From positions 1 through 25,133 of the forward strand of contig DKNS01000167.1 of assembly GCA_002469765.1 (NCBI GenBank): a DNA stretch of 25,133 bases, read 5' to 3'. Made by a program: the position numbers and the translations under genes. Below the pieces are notes generated by a model that was given only the letters and a program-made list of their open reading frames with translations, had not been told where the DNA came from and ran no database searches. Source of the stretch: Flavobacteriales bacterium UBA7382. Its GTDB lineage: Bacteria > Bacteroidota > Bacteroidia > Flavobacteriales_D > Sanyastnellaceae. Position 1 is the first letter of the stretch. Each line of letters opens with the position of its first letter. Below, piece after piece: positions 15,387 to 23,979 of this stretch.

Positions 15387-16163
15387 TCAAACCCCGGCCT
15401 CAGCCCAAATTTCCCATGCCTTGTCGGCCTGCAGCCTGAGCATGTCTTGGCCATTGAGCACCACTGCGCCTCGTGCCTGGGCTTTTTGAAGCAGCTGAGT
15501 TTGCGGGGGCGAATACACCAAGTCCACCACGAGATGCCCTGTCCCCAAGTTGGAGGTGGGGAAGGCCACCATGTCCTCGGTGTTTGGGGACATGCCCACA
15601 GGGGTGCAATGCACCACCAACAAGTGGTGCTGAATCAGCGCGGGGTTGAGCTCGTTGTAATTCACCACGGGTGCTCCTGCATGAAGTCGGCCTTCCGCGC
15701 TGTGGGCCGACCGAGAGACCGCCACCGCCTCAATGCCCAAGTCGCGCAACGCGCAGATGACCGCGGCGGCGCTTCCCCCCGTGCCAAGCACAAGCGCCCG
15801 CTCGTGGATGTTCTTCAAAAAGGGCTGAATGGAGCGCCTGAACCCCCAGGTGTCGGTGTTGTGTCCCACCCACCCTTCCGGCGTGCGCACCAACGTGTTG
15901 ACTGCTCCGATTTGTGTGGCTTCGGTCCCCAAGCTCCGGAGGTAAGGCATCACAGCGACCTTGTGAGGAATTGTGACGTTCAGTCCCACCACATCAGGGT
16001 GGGCCTCGTTCCAGGCAGGAAAATCAGAGATGTCAGGCAGATCGAACACCTCGTAGGAGAGATCATGCCGGCCCAGCCGCTCGAAGCGCTCTGCGAACAA
16101 CCTGGGGCTTTGAGAGTGGCCCACAGGATGGCCTATCAGCCCAAGTCTTTTGCCGCCGGTCAC
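15387..16163 (-). CDS. aroE: Shikimate dehydrogenase
   Basis: A 258-residue NADPH-dependent enzyme that reduces 3-dehydroshikimate to shikimate on the way to aromatic amino acids. Substrate-site motifs are intact: GHPVGHSQSP (11-20, Ser-x-Ser), NVTIPHK with catalytic Lys68, GAVNTLV and NTDTWGF with catalytic Asp104. The nucleotide-binding loop is VLGTGGSAAA, and C-terminal NGQDMLRLQA carries the conserved Gln. Two starts are possible: GTG at 16163, 2 nt after the upstream stop and giving the usual short lead before GLIG, or ATG at 16196, which would overlap the DUF368 gene by 31 bp. I prefer the GTG. It is followed by murQ. Confidence 0.93.
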   Translation of the reverse strand: MTGGKRLGLIGHPVGHSQSPRLFAERFERLGRHDLSYEVFDLPDISDFPAWNEAHPDVVGLNVTIPHKVAVMPYLRSLGTEATQIGAVNTLVRTPEGWVGHNTDTWGFRRSIQPFLKNIHERALVLGTGGSAAAVICALRDLGIEAVAVSRSAHSAEGRLHAGAPVVNYNELNPALIQHHLLVVHCTPVGMSPNTEDMVAFPTSNLGTGHLVVDLVYSPPQTQLLQKAQARGAVVLNGQDMLRLQADKAWEIWAEAGV

Positions 16164-16165
16164 GT

Positions 16166-17071
16166 TCAGGACGACTGTTTGTTCGCCTCGCCCCATCGGT
16201 GAATGCCCCACACCACGGCCGCTCCAACGCACATCCATGTCACGGCTGTCCACACTTCCATAGGTGCTGGGCTGACGTTGACCAGGAGCCATTCGACGCG
16301 GCCGTCACTGTGGGTGTACAACGGCCGAACGCCTTCTTTCCAGGGCCACAAAGCCTGAAGTGAACCGACCAAAAACCCGGTCAGGGTCGCAAGGGCTGGT
16401 CTTCTGTGGGTGGCGAGCAGCCACTTCAACCCCCGGCTGAAGGCGAGAAGTCCCATCACAGCTCCCAAACCGAAGGCTGCAATCTTGGTCACGTCCAAGC
16501 TTTTGATGGCCACCAACACAGGCTCATAAGCCCCAAGAATCAGCAGCAAAAAGCTTCCGGAAATGCCTGGAAGCAACATGGCGCAGATGGCAAGCATGCC
16601 GGAGCCCATGAGCCATAGCGCGGAGGTGGATTGCACCAAAGGAGGGAGAGACGTGACGAATCCGGCCACAGCACACCCCAATGCGGCCCAAATCCAGGCT
16701 CTGGCGTTCCAGGGAGACAAGTGACGCCCAACCAAGGGAACGGATGCGGCCACGAGCCCCGTGAAAAACGCACGGAGCATGACAGGCTTGTGTTCCAACA
16801 ACCAATGCAGTGGGGCGGCCAAGGTGACCACGGCAGTCAGCATGCCAACCCCTAGGGCCACCAAGAAGGGGCCGTTGATGGCCTGCCAAGCTTGTTTGAA
16901 TTTTCCGCGTCGGGCGCACACGAGTCCTTCTCCGCTGAGCGCCGATAAGCTGTCCAAGAGAGGATCGTAAATGCCCGCGATGAACGCGATGGTTCCGCCG
17001 CTGACCCCGGGAACGAGGTCGGCCATGCCCATGGCAAATCCCTTCAAGGCAGTTTGCCCGTGCTTGTTCAT
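16166..17071 (-). CDS. popT: DUF368 protein, PopT-type undecaprenyl phosphate translocase
   Basis: A 301-residue integral membrane protein of the DUF368 family. Members such as PopT have been shown to return undecaprenyl phosphate, the lipid carrier for peptidoglycan and other glycans, across the inner membrane. The two halves each carry the family's re-entrant motif: GFAMGMADLVPGVSGGTIAF near the N-terminus and LLPGISGSFLLLILGAYEP in the middle. About eight hydrophobic segments are visible. ATG at 17071 is chosen because it overlaps the rhodanese stop (ATGA) and begins MNKHGQTALKGFAMG; the frame is open to 17203. Its place with murQ fits a cell-wall role. The family is certain; transport of undecaprenyl phosphate here is inferred from homology. 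Confidence 0.9.
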   Translation of the reverse strand: MNKHGQTALKGFAMGMADLVPGVSGGTIAFIAGIYDPLLDSLSALSGEGLVCARRGKFKQAWQAINGPFLVALGVGMLTAVVTLAAPLHWLLEHKPVMLRAFFTGLVAASVPLVGRHLSPWNARAWIWAALGCAVAGFVTSLPPLVQSTSALWLMGSGMLAICAMLLPGISGSFLLLILGAYEPVLVAIKSLDVTKIAAFGLGAVMGLLAFSRGLKWLLATHRRPALATLTGFLVGSLQALWPWKEGVRPLYTHSDGRVEWLLVNVSPAPMEVWTAVTWMCVGAAVVWGIHRWGEANKQSS

Positions 17072-17385
17072 GCCACGTCCATGTCTGGGGCAAACGTCGC
17101 TGCCCAGGCCGTGATGCCGCCCTCTAGGTTGTGCACGTTGTCCATGCCTATTTGGGTGGTCAGCGCTTGGGTCACCGCAGCAGAACGCGCGCCTGAGCGA
17201 CAATGAATCACAACGGGATGGTCCTTGGGAAGATGCTCGACGTGGGCAGGGATGTCTGCCATTGGGATGTGCTTGCCGTCAATGTGGCTGACCTCCCGCT
17301 CGTAGGGTTCACGAATGTCAATCAAGGTGTGCTCGACGCTTTCCTGGCGCCAGGCTTGCAGTTGTTCAACCGAGATGGATTTCAT
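17068..17385 (-). CDS. Single-domain rhodanese
   Basis: A 105-residue rhodanese-fold protein, expected to carry a persulfide on its active-site cysteine. The loop IHCRSGARSAAV contains Cys62 with the six-residue CRSGAR pattern, and the family segments LIDIREPYERE, GKHIPMADIP and NLEGGITAW are present. There is no signal peptide, so it is probably cytoplasmic. ATG at 17385 fits the normal length; the frame is open to 17568 but the extra part is a shadow of the ComA gene. It lies between a ComA-type sulfite-using enzyme (19-bp gap) and the DUF368 gene (4-bp overlap). A sulfur-transfer link to ComA is possible but unproven. Confidence 0.92.
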   Translation of the reverse strand: MKSISVEQLQAWRQESVEHTLIDIREPYEREVSHIDGKHIPMADIPAHVEHLPKDHPVVIHCRSGARSAAVTQALTTQIGMDNVHNLEGGITAWAATFAPDMDVA

Positions 17386-17404
17386 GTCCGCGAAGGTAGC
17401 GGGT

Positions 17405-18220
17405 TCAGTCGTCCTCGACTTCGGCGTCTTCCGGAATTTGACGCACCCCCTCGGCCATCTCCTCCGGCAGGTGGTCGAAGAATGTGTCCCCGCGCAATCC
17501 CAAGCGCAGGCACTCCAATGGGATGACGTCGTGCGGTCCGATGTTGCCCAAGTTGACGTTGGCCCCAAATTGCTTCAGGAACCACACTTGTTGCGGTTTT
17601 TTTGGTGCTTCCCACAGGATGTCATCAAGCTGCACCTTGGCCAGGATACGACGCACCAAGGCGGTGTGGGCGGTCCCGTTCGGGCGGTAAATGCCCACGT
17701 TGCCACTTTCGCGTGCTTCGGCAATGACCTTCCAGCTCCCGGCGGCCAATTCTTGTTCCATCATCGAGGTCCACTTGTTGGGGCTGATGAGAATGCCGGC
17801 TTCTTTGGACCCCACCTCGCTCAGCACGCGGTAGTTCTTGGCCAAACGGCTGATCACCTCACACTTCACTTGCTCGTCAATGACCATGGAGCCGTCGCTG
17901 ACTTCCACAGTTTCCAACCCGAGGTTGTCCACAAAGCGCAGGTAGTCTTCGAGTTGGTTGCGAACGAAGTAGGCCTCGAACAGTGTGCCGCCCGGATAGA
18001 CCATCAGTCCCGCGTCGTGGTAGAGTTTGATCTTCTCCTTGACATTGGGGGTGGCGATGGAGGTGCCAAACCCAAGCTTGAGCAGGTCGGTTTTGTCGGC
18101 GTTGACCTCGAGGAAGTCCTCGGCTTGGCGGAGGCTTAGGCCTTTGTCCATGACCATGGTCAAGCCAGATTCGCGGGGCTTCGCGGGGCGCTCCGGCAGA
18201 TGCGTAAGGTTGTGGTTCAT
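17405..18220 (-). CDS. comA: Phosphosulfolactate synthase (ComA family)
   Basis: A 271-residue TIM-barrel protein of the ComA family. Characterised members join sulfite to phosphoenolpyruvate to give (R)-phosphosulfolactate, the first step of coenzyme M synthesis in methanogens and of sulfolactate synthesis in some bacteria. Family landmarks are PRESGLTMVMDKGLSL (15-30), TDLLKLGFGTS, YPGGTLFEAYF, LETVEVSDGSM, RVLSEVGSKEAG and VIAEARESGNVGIY. Its N-terminal LTHLPERPAKPR is typical. The C-terminus is a short acidic tail. It starts 3 nt after the TPR gene stop. The product is likely a sulfonate precursor, but its fate cannot be seen here. This symbol is unrelated to the competence regulator of the same name. 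Confidence 0.9.
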   Translation of the reverse strand: MNHNLTHLPERPAKPRESGLTMVMDKGLSLRQAEDFLEVNADKTDLLKLGFGTSIATPNVKEKIKLYHDAGLMVYPGGTLFEAYFVRNQLEDYLRFVDNLGLETVEVSDGSMVIDEQVKCEVISRLAKNYRVLSEVGSKEAGILISPNKWTSMMEQELAAGSWKVIAEARESGNVGIYRPNGTAHTALVRRILAKVQLDDILWEAPKKPQQVWFLKQFGANVNLGNIGPHDVIPLECLRLGLRGDTFFDHLPEEMAEGVRQIPEDAEVEDD

Positions 18221-18223
18221 TGT

Positions 18224-19639
18224 TCAGGGTTTCATGCGCGCGTAGCGGCTGGCCACGCGCGGGTCGTCGAGCAAACCTGGGTAGGTTTCCAACAACCGGT
18301 TCATGCCGTCAAAGTCCGCGAGGAGCAAATGGTCGAGCAAGCGCAAGGCCTCTCCATCCATTCGCAACGCAAACAGGCTGACGAATTGTTTGTACCCCAG
18401 CACTGTAGAGGTGGGTGGGACGTGCTCGAAGGCATTGTCGAGCAAAATCAGTGCTTGTTCATGCGCCTCAAGTGCTTGCATGTTGTCCACGCGCTCCTCC
18501 CACGCTTCAATTTGCTTGGGGTTGCGCTCCAACAGCTGCACCAGACAAGTGTCCGCTTCTTCATGACGCTCCATTTTTTTCAAAATGGTGGCCATCATAA
18601 GCAACGTGTCTTCGTGGTTCGGATTCAGCAGCAGGGCTTGGGCCATGTGTTCCAATGCACCTGCCTGGTTCCCTTTCAAGTCTTCCAGCACCCCGAGGCC
18701 CACGTGGGCCTCCAAGAATTGGGGGTCAAGCTCCAAACATTGGTGGTAATACTCCGCTGCCTCGTCAAGGCTGCCCATGTGCTCCAGGCATTCGCCCATG
18801 TAGCAAAGCGTACTGGGTTGGGGGGCATCCACTTCGAGCGACTCACGGTGCACTTCCAATGCGTCGCCATATTTCTCCATGGCCGTCAGGGCCTCCGCCT
18901 TTTGGTGGTAGGCCGGCGCAAAAGCCCCTTCGATGGCAATGGCGAAGTCGTAAGCGTCGACGGCCTCTTTCAACTTCCCGAGGCGCTGGTGTGCGTTGCC
19001 CAGGTTGTACCAGGCTGCGAAACTGTAAGGGTGGTCGTCCAAGTAGCGGAGGTAGAAGTCGGCAGCTTCTTGAATGCGACCTTCTTTGTCGTAGCAAAAA
19101 GCCAACTCGTACAGCGCAGTTTCGTTGCTGGCATCGGCTTCCAGGGCGCGGTGAAGGATGCGAATGGCTTGTTTCCACTCGCCGAGATTCTCATGCTCCA
19201 AGGCCACATCGATGTAGACGTCGCGCTTCAGTTCAGCGTCAGCGAAGGTGAGCACAGCGGTGAAATGCTGCAAGGCCAATTTGTGCTCGTGCATCTGGCT
19301 GTAGATGTTGGCGAGCGTGAGGTGAATCTCTTCGTTGTGTGGTTCAAACGAGAGCAGGTTCTTGAGCCGGGGGATGGCTTGGATGTGTTTCCCTGAGCTG
19401 GCCAAGATTTGGGCCTCACGAAGCTGCAGGGAAATGCTCTCAGGGTACAGACCGACGGCGTGGTGGTGCACTTGCTGTGCTTTGCGCACCGAACCTTTAT
19501 CCAAAAAGTGTTCAATCAAGCACTCCAGCTCATCGTGGTCGAAAAACTTCGACTCACCAGCTTTCATCATGGCTTCAAAGGCCTTGACCAGCGCGTGGAG
19601 TTGCTCTTCTTCTTGATGTCGACGTCCCTCGTCTTGCAT
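18224..19639 (-). CDS. Tetratricopeptide repeat protein
   Basis: A 471-residue, nearly all-helical cytoplasmic protein made of about ten TPR units. Clear examples are ALYELAFCYDKEGRIQEAAD, AAWYNLGNAHQRLGKLKEAV, AYHQKAEALTAMEKYGDALE and AHVGLGVLEDLKGNQAGALE. It has no signal peptide and no membrane helix. The ATG at 19639 is chosen because the protein there begins MQDEGRRHQEEEQLHALVKA, which fits the family; the frame is open to 19825 but that part crosses the divergent glmM start. It is the first gene of the seven-gene minus-strand operon and precedes comA by 3 nt. TPR proteins act as binding scaffolds; the partner is unknown. Confidence 0.9.
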   Translation of the reverse strand: MQDEGRRHQEEEQLHALVKAFEAMMKAGESKFFDHDELECLIEHFLDKGSVRKAQQVHHHAVGLYPESISLQLREAQILASSGKHIQAIPRLKNLLSFEPHNEEIHLTLANIYSQMHEHKLALQHFTAVLTFADAELKRDVYIDVALEHENLGEWKQAIRILHRALEADASNETALYELAFCYDKEGRIQEAADFYLRYLDDHPYSFAAWYNLGNAHQRLGKLKEAVDAYDFAIAIEGAFAPAYHQKAEALTAMEKYGDALEVHRESLEVDAPQPSTLCYMGECLEHMGSLDEAAEYYHQCLELDPQFLEAHVGLGVLEDLKGNQAGALEHMAQALLLNPNHEDTLLMMATILKKMERHEEADTCLVQLLERNPKQIEAWEERVDNMQALEAHEQALILLDNAFEHVPPTSTVLGYKQFVSLFALRMDGEALRLLDHLLLADFDGMNRLLETYPGLLDDPRVASRYARMKP

Positions 19640-19755
19640 GTCCTTCAAGGTACATGGCAAATGTCGGAAGAATCCTTTAGAACAGGCGTGCTTTTGAACA
19701 CGGACCTTGGAAAAATGAACAGGAGCGCCCCGCACCAATGGGTTACCTTGCGGCC

Positions 19756-21159
19756 ATGTTGATTGCATCAATTTCAGGCATCCGCGGCACGGTGGGAGGC
19801 CAGGCAGGTGAAGGGTTGAGCCCATCAGATGTGGTTCAATTTGCGAGCGGATACGGAGCGTGGGTTCTTCAAAAGCACGACGTGTCTGACCGCAAGCCCA
19901 TCGTGGTGGTGGGTCGAGATGCCCGCATCAGCGGGCCGTGGGTGCGAGACATCGTGTGCGGCACGTTGAATGCCCTGGGCATCGACGTGATTGATTTGGG
20001 ATTGAGCACGACCCCCACTGTGGAATTGGCTGTGCCAGGGTTGGAGGCAGATGGGGGGCTGATTTTGACCGCGTCCCACAATCCCAAACAATGGAATGCG
20101 CTGAAGCTGCTCAACGAGCATGGGGAATTCCTGTCCAAGAACGCGGGGGAACGCGTGTTGGCCTTGGCCAAGTCGACCTTGATGTTTGCGGACGTGGACG
20201 AGACCGGGAAGACCACGCACGACGCTTCCTGGTTGCAGAAGCATGTGGACCACGTGTTGGGTCTGGAACTTGTGGATTCAGATGCCATTCGTGCTGCTGG
20301 TCTGAAGGTGGCCGTGGATGCGGTGAATTCGTCAGGTGGATTGGCGGTGCCCCTTCTTTTGGAGGCGTTGAATGTGGAAGTGGTTCCTGTGCATTGCGAA
20401 CCCACTGGGCACTTTGCCCACAATCCAGAACCCCTGCCCAAGCATCTGGTGGATTTGACCAAAGCGGTCACCACCCAATCGTGCGACTTGGGCATCAGCG
20501 TGGACCCGGACGTGGACAGGCTGTGTTTTGTGTGCGAAGACGGGAGCTTTTTTGGAGAAGAATACACCCTGGTGGCCGTGGCAGACCACGTGCTCGCGCA
20601 CACTCCAGGTCCCACCGTCAGCAATTTGAGCAGCACTAGGGCGTTGCGCGAGGTGAGCGCCCGTCATGGTTGTGCTTACACAGCGGCGGCTGTGGGCGAG
20701 GTCAATGTGGTGGCCCAAATGCGTGAGGTGGGTGCCATTCTGGGAGGCGAAGGCAACGGTGGGATCATTTACCCCACATCGCATGCCGGACGAGACGCCT
20801 TGGTGGGCATCGGCCTGTTCTTGACATTGTTGGTGTCAAAGGGCATGACCTGCAGCGCACTGCGCGCCACCTACCCCGAATTCAGCATGGTCAAGGACAA
20901 GATGGATTTGCCTGCCGTGGATGTGGATCGGGCGCTGGCTGCCCTCCAGGCCGAGGTGGTAGATGCCCAAGTGAATACGATCGATGGGGTGAAGTTTGAC
21001 CTTGAGCACGGATGGGTACACTTGCGCAAAAGCAACACAGAGCCCATCATCCGGATCTATGCGGAAGCCCCCTCGTCACAGGAGGCTCAGGCTCTCGTGG
21101 ACAGGTTTAAAGGAGACTTGAAACGTCAGTTGGCTTCATTGGAGGGACCTCACGCTTAA
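19756..21159 (+). CDS. glmM: Phosphoglucosamine mutase
   Basis: A 467-residue alpha-D-phosphohexomutase, most likely converting glucosamine-6-P to glucosamine-1-P for UDP-GlcNAc synthesis. Motifs in order: SISGIRGTVGG (5-15); phosphoserine loop TASHNP with Ser107; metal loop DPDVDRL with Asp250, Asp252 and Asp254; sugar-binding loop GGEGNGGIIYP; and phosphate-binding RKSNTEPIIRIYAEA. Bacteroidota enzymes with this loop are annotated as glucosamine or mannose mutases, so the sugar is inferred. ATG at 19756 is preferred over 19738 because family members begin two to four residues before SISGIRGT. The divergent TPR gene starts 116 bp away, and I see no convincing promoter there. The cysteine desulfurase gene follows after 10 nt. 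Confidence 0.92.
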   Translation: MLIASISGIRGTVGGQAGEGLSPSDVVQFASGYGAWVLQKHDVSDRKPIVVVGRDARISGPWVRDIVCGTLNALGIDVIDLGLSTTPTVELAVPGLEADGGLILTASHNPKQWNALKLLNEHGEFLSKNAGERVLALAKSTLMFADVDETGKTTHDASWLQKHVDHVLGLELVDSDAIRAAGLKVAVDAVNSSGGLAVPLLLEALNVEVVPVHCEPTGHFAHNPEPLPKHLVDLTKAVTTQSCDLGISVDPDVDRLCFVCEDGSFFGEEYTLVAVADHVLAHTPGPTVSNLSSTRALREVSARHGCAYTAAAVGEVNVVAQMREVGAILGGEGNGGIIYPTSHAGRDALVGIGLFLTLLVSKGMTCSALRATYPEFSMVKDKMDLPAVDVDRALAALQAEVVDAQVNTIDGVKFDLEHGWVHLRKSNTEPIIRIYAEAPSSQEAQALVDRFKGDLKRQLASLEGPHA

Positions 21160-21169
21160 ATTTGTCGGC

Positions 21170-22321
21170 ATGAAAGCCGCCTATTTGGACAACGCAGCCA
21201 CAACTCAGGTCGCCCCTGAGGTGGCTGAGGCCATGCTGGAGGTGTACCAACACGCGTTCGGGAATCCGTCGTCGTCCCACGCCGTGGGCCGCAAGGCGAA
21301 GGCTTTGGTGGAGACAAGCCGTCGGGACATCGCAGCCCACCTCAATTGTGCGCCGAGATCCATTTGCTTCACCTCGGGAGGGACCGAGGCAGACAACCAC
21401 GCCATTTCCGCCGCAGTGGGATGCCTTGGTGTCACTCGCATTGTCACTTCTGCGGCGGAGCACAGTGCCGTGGTCAAAGCGTCGGCGTCTATGGAGGCCA
21501 AAGGCGTGGAGGTGGTTCATGTGCGTCACCATCCTTCGGGGGATGTGGACATGGCCCATTTGCGCGAGCTGCTTGAGGACAGTTCTTCCAAAACCTTGGT
21601 GTCCCTGATGCATGCAAACAACGAGGTGGGCGTGATGATTGACCTGCAAGCCGTGGGGCAGCTGTGCAAGCAGCATGACACGCTGTTTCACAGCGACACA
21701 GTCCAAACCATGGGGCACTACCCCATAGATCTGTCCGAGGTGGACATTGATTTTCTGGCTTGCAGCGCCCACAAGTTTCACGGCCCCAAAGGTTCGGGGT
21801 TTCTTTACACGAATCCAGATCTGCGCATCGACGGGTTGATTGTCGGTGGCGGCCAGGAGCGCGCCATGCGCGGTGGCACTGAAAACGTGGCGGGCATCGT
21901 GGGATTGGCCAAGGCGTTTGAGCTCGCATTCGTGCATATGGTAGAGCATGAGTCTCATGTTCGCGGCGTGAAGCAGCTCCTGGTGGATGGACTCCGTGCA
22001 CGTCTTCCGGAAGTGGTGTTCAATGGAAATTCAGACCAAGAGGACCGCTTGTATACCGTGCTAAACGTCAAGTTTCCATCTCATCCCAACAGCGGCATGG
22101 CCACCTTTTTGTTCGACCTAGAAGGGGTCGCTTGTTCAGGTGGAAGCGCGTGTTCCAGCGGCGCCACCCAAGGCTCCCATGTGCTGCGTGCCCTAGGTTG
22201 TCAAGATCCTCAGCGCGCAAGTGTCCGGTTCTCCTTTTCGAGGTACACGACGTCGGCAGACATTGACAAAGCGTTGGAAGCCGTGGACAAAGTCTTTGCG
22301 CCTGTCCTCGTGGAGGGGTGA
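21170..22321 (+). CDS. Cysteine desulfurase (NifS/IscS type)
   Basis: A 383-residue PLP enzyme that removes sulfur from cysteine as a persulfide for iron-sulfur clusters or tRNA thiolation. Features: N-terminal YLDNAATTQVAPEV, EHSAV with the PLP-stacking His98, HANNEVG, HSDTVQT with Asp176 and Gln179, SAHKFHGPKG with PLP-binding Lys202, GGGQERAMRGGTENV, and the catalytic Cys328 in SGGSACSSG. It belongs to the group-I NifS/IscS branch by this loop, though the C-terminus lacks a recognisable IscU-binding tail. Its persulfide could feed the s2U modification that MnmD acts on, but that link is inference. It lies 10 nt after glmM and 21 nt before the GH3 gene. Confidence 0.93.
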   Translation: MKAAYLDNAATTQVAPEVAEAMLEVYQHAFGNPSSSHAVGRKAKALVETSRRDIAAHLNCAPRSICFTSGGTEADNHAISAAVGCLGVTRIVTSAAEHSAVVKASASMEAKGVEVVHVRHHPSGDVDMAHLRELLEDSSSKTLVSLMHANNEVGVMIDLQAVGQLCKQHDTLFHSDTVQTMGHYPIDLSEVDIDFLACSAHKFHGPKGSGFLYTNPDLRIDGLIVGGGQERAMRGGTENVAGIVGLAKAFELAFVHMVEHESHVRGVKQLLVDGLRARLPEVVFNGNSDQEDRLYTVLNVKFPSHPNSGMATFLFDLEGVACSGGSACSSGATQGSHVLRALGCQDPQRASVRFSFSRYTTSADIDKALEAVDKVFAPVLVEG

Positions 22322-22342
22322 TCGACCCTTTATCTTAGAAGC

Positions 22343-23890
22343 ATGCTGGGCAACCGCATTTTTCATCGGTTGATCGGGGTCAGAATGCCCCGATTGTTGT
22401 GGGCGCAACACCGTCCAGCAGATGCCCAGCGCGGGGTGTTTTTGGGGTTGATTCACGGGTTGGCCTCGACGGACTACGGCCGTGCCCATGGAATCAGCCA
22501 CCTTTCTGACGTGTCTCGGCGCAAGGACTTTGTCCGAGCTCTGCCGGTCGTCAAGTACGACGATTTGAAGCCTTGGATTGAGCGCGCTATGGCCGGGGAG
22601 GAGGATGTCCTTTGGCCCGGAGAAACCAAGTGGTTTGCGCAAACCTCTGGCACCACCACCGACCAATTCAAATGGCTGCCTGTCACTCAAGACGCGCTCC
22701 AGCGCGGTCACTATCGGGGGGGCAAGGATTTGTTGGCTCAATATTGCGCTCAAGTCCCTGAGGCCCAATTGTACCAGGGCAAACATTTGATTCTTGGTGG
22801 ATCCAGTGCCCTGGTGTATGACGGTCGTCATGCGGTCAAGGGAGACTTGAGCGCGATCATTGTCAACCACCTCCCGCGTTGGTGCGAAGCCAGAAGAACT
22901 CCAGACAAAGACATCGCATTGATGGACGACTGGACTGCCAAGGTGGATGCCATCGCAGAAGCCACCATGAAGGAAGATGTGCGGATTTTGGCCGGGGTTC
23001 CCAGTTGGATGGCGCTGGTGTGTCAGCGGGTGCTCGAGAAAAGTGGAGAGTCCAACTTGCTGGACGTGTGGCCCAACTTGTGGTTGTACATGCATGGTGG
23101 TGTGGGCTTCGCTCCGTACCGCAGGACGTTTGAGTCCATGCTGCCCCCGAGAAAAGGAGATCGAAGGATCCATTACTTGGAAACGTACAACGCGTCTGAA
23201 GGCTTTTTTGCGTTTCAAGACGACCTTGAACGGGACGACATGGCCTTGTTGATGGACCATGGAGTTTACTACGAGTTTGTGCCCATGTCTGAATTGAACA
23301 ACCCTCAGCCGGAGACCCTCGAATTTCGAGAAGTGCAGGTGGGGGAGACTTATGCGTTGGTGGTGTCCACAAACGCGGGTGTGTGGCGCCTGATGGTCGG
23401 GGACCTCGTCACAGTCACCTCCAAGATTCCCTTGCGCGTTCAGGTCGCAGGAAGGGTGACTTCCCACCTCAATGTGGTTGGGGAAGAGTTGATGGCGCAA
23501 AACGCTGACCGGGCCTGGGCCGAAGTGGCACAGGCGTTGGGTACGGAAGTGTACAATTTCACTGGGGCGCCACGATTCGATCAAGCAGGCAAGCCTGTGG
23601 GCCATCGATGGGTGGTGGAATTCCAGCCTGGCCTGGCCGTGCCGTCCACAGATCGACTCGGTGCAGAGTTGGACAGGTGGTTGAAAGCGTTCAATGGAGA
23701 TTACCAAGCCAAGCGGACGGCGGACCTCATCCTCGCGGCCCCGCAAGTGGAGGTGGTGCCTGAGGGGTCCTTCGACCGATGGTTGGCGGAACATGGCCGT
23801 CTTGGCGGCCAGCACAAAGTCCCTCGGTTGGATGCGTCTGGATCAATTTTGGAAGGTGTGCTCGCGTGCACTGAGGCATCCCAGGAATAG
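22343..23890 (+). CDS. GH3-family acyl-acid amido synthetase-like protein
   Basis: A 515-residue member of the GH3 family (named after plant auxin-responsive proteins), which belongs to the ANL adenylate-forming enzymes. Plant members join amino acids to acids such as auxin or jasmonate through an acyl-AMP; the bacterial substrate is unknown. Visible landmarks are the ATP-binding loop FAQTSGTTTDQFKWLPVT, LYMHGGVGFAPYR, ETYNASEGFFAFQDD, YYEFVPMSE, WRLMVGDLVTV and RVTSHLNVVGEEL. The length is close to that of other bacterial GH3 proteins. It follows the cysteine desulfurase gene by 21 nt and probably shares its transcript. About 90 bp separate its stop from the deoxynucleoside kinase gene. Confidence 0.9.
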   Translation: MLGNRIFHRLIGVRMPRLLWAQHRPADAQRGVFLGLIHGLASTDYGRAHGISHLSDVSRRKDFVRALPVVKYDDLKPWIERAMAGEEDVLWPGETKWFAQTSGTTTDQFKWLPVTQDALQRGHYRGGKDLLAQYCAQVPEAQLYQGKHLILGGSSALVYDGRHAVKGDLSAIIVNHLPRWCEARRTPDKDIALMDDWTAKVDAIAEATMKEDVRILAGVPSWMALVCQRVLEKSGESNLLDVWPNLWLYMHGGVGFAPYRRTFESMLPPRKGDRRIHYLETYNASEGFFAFQDDLERDDMALLMDHGVYYEFVPMSELNNPQPETLEFREVQVGETYALVVSTNAGVWRLMVGDLVTVTSKIPLRVQVAGRVTSHLNVVGEELMAQNADRAWAEVAQALGTEVYNFTGAPRFDQAGKPVGHRWVVEFQPGLAVPSTDRLGAELDRWLKAFNGDYQAKRTADLILAAPQVEVVPEGSFDRWLAEHGRLGGQHKVPRLDASGSILEGVLACTEASQE

Positions 23891-23914
23891 TTATCCCCAA
23901 CCTGTTGACGGGCC

Positions 23915-23944
23915 TTGGACGGGTGTGACTCCCGACCTACTTTG
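23915..23944 (+). promoter_or_regulatory. Probable promoter of the deoxynucleoside kinase gene
   Basis: TTG at 23915-23917 is followed 23 bp later by TTTG at 23941-23944, the exact TTG-to-TTTG distance of the Bacteroidota consensus. The TA is present but shifted by one base (TACTTTG). The predicted start of transcription near 23950 leaves a leader of about 30 nt. The site falls in the short gap after the GH3 gene, so the kinase may have its own promoter as well as read-through. Confidence 0.45.
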
Positions 23945-23979
23945 GTCGTTCAATTTTCGTTTCACTTCGATCCCTTCCC

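Noticed and set aside
18200..19396. Open frame of 398 codons on the plus strand opposite the TPR gene
   Set aside because: The product is a Val/Gln/His-rich string with no domain. It mirrors the TPR codons.
19640..19755. Promoters between the divergent TPR and glmM genes (TGCTTTTG at 19689; GACATTTG at 19665-19658, minus)
   Set aside because: Each -7 box has one mismatch and no TTG at 18-21 bp upstream, so neither is convincing enough to annotate.
22193..23815. Long open frame of 540 codons on the minus strand opposite the GH3 gene
   Set aside because: It is rich in His, Pro, Gln and Arg without any recognisable motif and lies fully antisense to a clear GH3 gene. Such frames are expected in GC-rich coding sequence.
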